Positions 58,662 to 64,000 of a DNA stretch of 64,000 nt are shown in pieces. The stretch lies in the NCBI GenBank assembly GCA_917880885.1, contig OU862919.1:55527058-55591057 (forward strand). The letters are read 5' to 3'. This stretch comes from Limnephilus marmoratus. Its lineage: Eukaryota > Arthropoda > Insecta > Trichoptera > Limnephilidae. A program made the translations under genes and the position numbers. A model generated the notes under the pieces. It was not told where the DNA came from, did not search any database, and saw only the letters and a list, made by a program, of their open reading frames with translations. Position 1 is the stretch's first letter; each line of letters begins with the position of its first letter.

Positions 58662-58921
58662 CTTGTCGCCTCAGTTCTTAATTGTCCAAACTACCATTTT
58701 ATTTTTTGCTCAATCTCCACTTTAAAACTAAAAATAAAGTATAAAAAACGATAGTTAATCACTTAACTAAGAATTATTCAATCGATTGAGGCCTTTGCCT
58801 TTACGGGAACAGCTTTATTTTAAGTACCTACCATAATGTTTCATTGAAATAATGAAAGAAAACCTTCTCCTCCTGTAAAATTTTCAAATGATCGTTTGGA
58901 CAATTAAGAACTAAGGCGACG
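58662..58921. mobile_element. MITE, 260 bp, TA target (Tc1/mariner-like)
   Basis: Inverted ends CTTGTCGCCTCAGTTCTTAA (58662-58681) and the reverse complement of TTAAGAACTAAGGCGACG (right end 58921) extend over about 29 bp with few mismatches. TA flanks at 58660-58661 and 58922-58923. No coding capacity. The superfamily call rests only on the TA duplication. Confidence 0.65.
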
Positions 58922-58923
58922 TA

Positions 58924-60640
58924 CTAGTAAAGTTGAAATGTCTACAAGTATTTGCAAAATATTAAATTCAGTGTTTTATTTTCCTTTTAAAATTCAGGAA
59001 TAAAATTTTCAAAGACGACCAAAGGAGAGCCCGTAAAAGTGCCTAAATAATACTTCGTGAAAGTTCGGGTGTCTTATAATGAAAGTGCTTAAAGTCAGTA
59101 AATAAGAATTAAATAATATTCGGGGTCCTCTCTTACAACTTATATTTAGTGGTTTTATAACATTTAACAAAATCCAGTGCCTTAAAATAAATCAAATTTA
59201 CCGGATAAAAGAAAATTTAACACGCGATTTTAAAATTAACCATAGGTGATATAATAATTAAAACTTTAATTTTACTTTAAATTACATAATATTGGTGAAA
59301 TAAATAACAAAAACGAATTGCTCGAGTCATGTTTTATGACAGTGTCCCTATAATAAGATGCCTAAAAATTTCATTGTGAATTTAATAACGAAATTGTAAT
59401 AAACAGTAGTGATAATAATTCGACCGCTTGGAAAATGTGCGTATCTACGGTTATTAATTCTAAAGTAATATTAAAATAGTGAGAATAAATAATAATTTAC
59501 CTAATTCCGGATAATAAAATTAAAACATCTGATTTGCAATTTGATAAATCATTTCTCGGATGCGAATGAAACAAAACAATAGTTAATACGAGGTTGAGAA
59601 ACTAAGTGAAATACCGAAGTGAATCTTAAATAGACAGATATTTGAAGAGTTTTTTCCATCATCAGAGTCTATTCTCAAAAGGGCCGTTAGGAATCCATTA
59701 GCTAGGGAATGGAGAATGGAAGCCTCGATCACAATGTCGAAGTAAAATTCCCGACTGGAAAAATTGTAATCGATCGAGGGCGGTAAGATTTAAATAATTA
59801 TTTATTATTTTCAGAAACAAAGAAGGAAGGGACGGGCGGCATCACCAATAAATCAATCGGAGTGTTAGAGTTTTGTCACTAACACAATGTCACTAAATAA
59901 AGATTATGTTATTTTCCACGCAGGACAACAATGCCCACCAGCTCGAAAGCAAGTCAACCAGGAGATATCTACTCTAGAATTAGGCTACATATGTAGGTAT
60001 TTTCTTCAGTAAGGTAAATACGCTAATTTATTATAACTCATATAAAACGAATCGAGGCGCGTAGAATGTAATGAATGACTATCGTGGAAGCTCTTTATTC
60101 TATATTTCGTGTGCGGGAGTATACATGCGTCTCAAAATTAGGTCAAACAAAAAAATAAATACTTATAAATTAGGTTATACAAGTACTTGTTCTAGTTAGG
60201 TAGGTCTATTGTTTATTTAAATGCGCATAAGGATTGGCGACGTAAGATATCAGTTTGATTCGTAACCGAAATACCTATATTTCTCAGAACTACGTAGGTC
60301 AAGCAAATTATACCTTAGTTGAAACTAGGTCATCCAGATACCTCTTAGGTTAGCAAAGTACCTACTTAAACGATCAATGTTTGGGCAAAACTAGGTCAAA
60401 TAAATAGAAAATGGGTTAGTTAAACAATGAATCGTGCTTCATAAGGACAATGACCGTAGAAATAAACAATGTCCAAAGTAGGTCAGTATACCGAAGGTCG
60501 TCTATGTGAAGTGTAAACAAATAAACCATAAAAAATGATGTAGGTATCTATTCATTATCGGTCATTCGTTCATCGAAGTTAATTAACTATTGACACAATT
60601 TAATTAGGTATTACACGATGTAATAGAAGTGTGCCTCTCA
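58924..60640. other. unassigned AT-rich DNA
   Basis: No coding signal. Acceptor-like TTATTTATTATTTTCAG (about 59816) and TTATTTTCCACGCAG (about 59925) are seen, but no exon could be recognised after them. TAGGTAGG-type motifs are frequent from 60180 to 60560. Confidence 0.3.
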
Positions 60641-60672
60641 ATCGATTTTAGGTAATTACATTGGCGTACTTG

Positions 60673-60696
60673 AATAATAATAATAATAATAATAAT
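60673..60696. repeat. (AAT)n microsatellite
   Basis: Eight AAT units in a row. Confidence 0.9.
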
Positions 60697-60901
60697 TTAC
60701 TCCAGAATGTATGCAGGGGAAGTGCAATGCAATACATTCCATATTTTAAAATTACAAAATAAAAACAATAATAAGATGAGGGAAAAATAATTAACAACAA
60801 CACATAAATTAAATAAAACAAATAAGCATGAGAAATGAAATACGTAACACTAAAATCAATGGAAATAGCCAATTGGTAGGTATAACAAATACCTATCGCT
60901 T

Positions 60902-60961
60902 CTTTTCACTAGCATGATTGGGGTATGTTTATATACATACCCCAATCATGCTAGTGAAAAG
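60902..60961. repeat. perfect hairpin, 27-bp stem and 6-nt loop
   Basis: 60902-60928 is the exact reverse complement of 60935-60961, loop TTATAT. The stem begins CTTTTCACTAGCATGATTGG. No mismatch in 27 pairs. This could be a recent palindromic MITE-type element or a hairpin RNA precursor; no flanking duplication was identified. Confidence 0.85.
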
Positions 60962-62780
60962 TACAAGATTGTGTATCTAAAATTTCGATTGTAGTTCAAT
61001 GTCATCCATTGACACAGTTACCTAGATTCCATCAACAAATAAACAAAACAAAGCATTTATATCAAGGGGCAGGTTTATCAATTATAGGTACGTCAAAATC
61101 TGCGGTCAAAAATGTGAAAGCAAAATCGACGTTAAATTCACTCAATTTTAAACAACTTGATTATACTAGAGCAATCGCCAATATGTAGCATTGATTCAGC
61201 GCGCAAAATTTCGTAAAGTAAAGTACTGCGACTAGCTTCAAACTCAAAGAGAGCTCATCACAATTATTCACGAGGTCGTTGATCCAATGACAACTTAGAA
61301 AGATACAACATGATTTATCTCATTTTTTAATTTCTCTTATAGGAAGTAGGTATCCAAGAACCCATAAATACCCATAATTCTAAATACCTAACACACGAGG
61401 AGCTAGTGACCTCATTTAAAAAACACTTGTGTTCAAATAACCATACAATCCTGAATCCTGAATTTGCCCACGCATTTAAATTTCAAGGCTGCTGTATGCA
61501 ATTATGTGCTGATCGGAAGGGTAGTGAGAACTTTGTCCGAGAGGAAAAATTTAAATCCTGTGACGGTATTGTCGAGATGGGGGCATGCGGGAAGAAGTGG
61601 GGACGTATGCGGATAATACGCAGGCGCGGCATTTAAAACTACAGGTTATTTGCATACCGTAAGCTCTTGTCAAACCTGAAAGCAAACATAAGGCTCATAA
61701 GGTGCGTTTTATGTCAGCTAGTCAGAGGTGGGGGAGCGTATTGCTAATGGCTAGTCACGTGGGAGTATGGATTCGCCTAAAACAGCTGCGTGCCACATTC
61801 AACGGATAGAGACATGATAAGGGAAGACATGAAATACCCCTTCTAGACTCAGTAGAGTTAAATTCAATCCGGAGGTGACGGAAGTCGGAGTGAGACAGAA
61901 AAACGGCATGAAGACTTGGAATTCCCCCATCTGGCGTGAAGAGCCCCTTTCGTAACAAGAGACGCTCGTCGAAGAGAGTAAAACTCGGACTTAAGGATAA
62001 GCTTAGCAAGCGTACCTGGGAGAAACCGGTTTGTAATTGTTGTTCATCGGTCTTCACTTGGACAGCGGAGGAGCCGACTTTTCAGCAAACATATTATCCC
62101 CTCCCCATATCCATCCATTCCTGCTCTTTCAACAATTTTGCGAATACTAACCAATAACACTAACTATGAATACAAACACATTATGTTAGGAGAAGCTGCA
62201 GACAAGAACTTTAATTGAGAAAACCGGACTCTCGAGTACGAACATTCTACACTGGTAAGGTAAGGTTTTCTTTCTAGAAATGATGTAATATATTAACTGT
62301 TGTTTATGTTATCGATGTAGCAGCGGTGATAGGAAGAATTAATTAAACAAACTAAATTCCTACGGAAATCAAATAGACACAAAGTTTAGGGTGGGGCTAG
62401 TTTATCAAACTCGGTAAAAGATAGTAAAATAATAATAATTAATAAATCGGAAAATTCTCACCCTTTCTCTAAAAGAATCTATGGGTTACCACACGTAATA
62501 CATTATCTTCTCTACATATGTGTGCATATTAAGTATGCAAACAGATGTAAAATCTAAAACAAAAAAATACACCACGAAGATTATAGAAATAATGTGAACA
62601 AAAATCTTAAATCTTGATTACTGTGAGAAAATCGCAGGGATTTAAGAAGATAGGGTAGGTTTAGCTAGATTATAAAGGTATAGGGGTTTGAAAATCACGA
62701 GACTGAGGTAGAAACAAACCGGAAGGAGTGTTAAGTTAGGCCATCATACCTAGTGGTGTGATCAGTAGGACACAAGGGTA
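60962..62780. other. unassigned DNA, no supported gene
   Basis: Short open frames (for example 61406-61636, 76 codons, and 61936-62157, 73 codons) show no recognisable motif or neighbour support. GC is somewhat higher at 61480-62080 than around it. No repeats or tRNA features stood out. Confidence 0.3.
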
Positions 62781-62793
62781 GGATTATGAACGT

Positions 62794-62832
62794 AGCTACG
62801 AGATAGGAGCTACGAGATAGGAGCTACGAGAT
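62794..62832. repeat. 14-bp tandem repeat x 3
   Basis: AGCTACGAGATAGG units at 62794, 62808 and 62822 (the last partial), next to the inverted repeat that starts at 62835. Confidence 0.85.
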
Positions 62833-62834
62833 TC

Positions 62835-63080
62835 GAACTACGAGGTAGAAGCTTAGGAAAGTAAATCAGCTAGGTAGGGTTCATCATAATTGGTGTCAAA
62901 AGCCAGGAGTGTCGGACCACTACAAGTGGCGGTTACAGCAGTATTGCTTTCCTGCGATGACAGACTTATTATAACATTATTTTGCGGCACGTTTCAGAGT
63001 TTTCAATTTGGGAGGCGGGTATGGCTTGTAATGAACCCTACCTAGTTGATGTACTTTTCTAAGCTTCTACCTCGTAGTTC
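62835..63080. repeat. about 50-bp imperfect inverted repeats around a 146-bp spacer
   Basis: 62835-62884 (starts GAACTACGAGGTAGAAGCTT, ends TAGGTAGGGTTCAT) matches the complement of 63031-63080 with a few mismatches. This could be a MITE or an inverted duplication. Its right arm ends five bases from the Copia LTR. Confidence 0.75.
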
Positions 63081-63085
63081 AAATC

Positions 63086-63286
63086 TATTGGGATCGGGCA
63101 ATATTTCAATAAAGTCGAGTCAGATTTCATTCAAAATAAAGGATTACTTTTATTAAACCAAAATACACTGCACACATTATTTGACAGTTAAACAGGAAGG
63201 GACAGTAGCGCCACTTACGGCCAAGAAACAGAACATAAACAATAATGCATTTATAAACACACCTTTGAATTTATCATTACCCAACA
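63086..63286 (-). mobile_element. 3' LTR of a Copia element (about 200 bp) with polypurine tract
   Basis: On the - strand the purine tract AAGTGGGAG (63287-63295) directly precedes TGTTGGG (63280-63286), the LTR start; the LTR closes with CCCAATA (about 63086-63092), an imperfect inverted match. AATAAAAG near 63150 (complement) may serve as polyadenylation signal. No second LTR in the window. Confidence 0.7.
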
Positions 63287-63392
63287 CTCCCACTTAAATT
63301 CAAAGGGGTCACTTAACATTTATCATAACAACATTACTATATCTAATCATCTTAGCATTACATAAATATTTTACTGTAAATCACATAAGTAT

Positions 63393-64000
63393 CTAAGTAT
63401 TATTCAAAATCTTATCTCTAATATAATTAAACTTGCTCACAGGCAAAGCTTTGGTCAGAAAATCTGCCAGTTGACATGAACTTTCTACATATTTAATATT
63501 AACAATTTTCTTTTCAACATTCTCTCTTATGAAATTATATCTAACATCTATATGTTTACTTCTTTTATGAAATACAGGATTATTAATTAATTTAATTGCA
63601 CTCTGATTATCTATATTCAAAGTGACAAAGGTTTGTGGCTCCCCAATATCAAACAACAATTGTCTAAGCCATAATATTTCTTTAGTGGCTTCACTAGCAG
63701 CCATATACTCTGACTCCGTTGTGGATAATGCCACGGTACACTGTTTACGGCTTGACCAACTGATTGGACAACCATTCATTAAAAAAATGTAGCCTGTATT
63801 AGATTTTCTAGTATCCAAATCACCTGCGAAGTCAGAATCAGAGTAGCCGACTAAATCTTAATTACTTTTATAAACAATAGACATTTCTTTTGTATTGATC
63901 AAATAACGCAGGATTCTTTTCACAGCAGTTACATGTGAAGGACCTGGATCATTGACATATCTACTTACAACATTAACAGCATATGCTGTCAGGTCTAGAA
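63393..64000 (-). pseudogene. Copia pol, C-terminal RT/RNase H region, one internal stop, runs off the right edge
   Basis: Order from the right edge: SRYVNDPGPSHVTAVKRILR (about 63895-63955), [20 protein letters not shown] (about 63800-63857), [20 protein letters not shown] (about 63675-63740), [14 protein letters not shown] and [11 protein letters not shown] (about 63410-63440), the hallmark RNase H end of Copia polyproteins. An in-frame TAA at 63858-63860 separates the two parts. Asp of GYSDSD, Glu of TESEY and later acidic residues of RNase H are kept. RNase H removes the RNA template during cDNA synthesis. A true stop lies at 63393-63395. Confidence 0.9.

Noticed and set aside
59800..60000. 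Acceptor-like sites followed by a short ATG frame as a host gene
   Set aside because: The frame is about 20 codons, with no donor site or further exon.

Overview
This is eukaryotic, AT-rich, repeat-dominated DNA with no host gene that I can support. Small introns, LINEs of several clades, a Copia element, a tRNA-derived SINE and abundant Helitrons point to an insect. A Helitron 3' end of the form ...GCCGGGTCAGCTAG|T and an RTE 3' end with 'GGGGTAGGCAGAG' (read on the + strand) resemble elements I associate with Lepidoptera, so a moth or butterfly is my best guess; this is inference, not proof.

Layout. 1-3.6 kb: a broken non-LTR element with an N-terminal Myb-like region, reverse transcriptase (RT) and a restriction-like endonuclease (RLE), running off the left edge on the - strand. 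4.1-4.9 kb: two short LINE 3' ends on the + strand. 4.97-8.54 kb: an APE-type LINE (called LINE-B here), - strand, carrying two nested insertions: a 449-bp element with hammerhead-ribozyme-like palindromes (5890-6338) and a 5'-truncated copy of the RLE element (about 7100-7285). 10.44-11.69 kb: an RTE-like LINE with an 11-bp target-site duplication (TSD), ending exactly at the edge of the next region.

11,704-45,374: the main feature, a head-to-tail array of eleven non-autonomous rolling-circle (Helitron-like) units of 2.16-4.04 kb, with a partial twelfth unit after it. Every unit ends with a CCCG...TTGC/GCAA...CGGG hairpin followed by CTAG (CTAT once). Every unit carries 3-8 monomers of a 122-141 bp minisatellite just before that end, about 64 monomers in all. 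The bodies fall into three types in the order A A B A B B C C A C A/C. Type A units carry a conserved 98-100 bp GT..AG intron followed by a short exon-like segment, which looks like a captured gene fragment.

45.4-50.6 kb: a decayed autonomous Helitron (PIF1-type helicase, 3' end CTAG), broken by a piggyBac-like MITE, a SINE and other insertions. 50.9-56.2 kb: a LINE (LINE-F) split by a hAT-like MITE and by a full LINE-B relative (LINE-C). 56.2-63.0 kb: mostly unassigned DNA with a 260-bp MITE, a perfect 27-bp-stem hairpin and an inverted repeat. 63.09-64 kb: the 3' end of a Copia element (LTR, polypurine tract, RNase H) on the - strand, running off the right edge.

The elements do not work as a pathway. 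They form a stratigraphy of nested insertions around a rolling-circle array. Nothing here looks like an intact, expressed coding gene.
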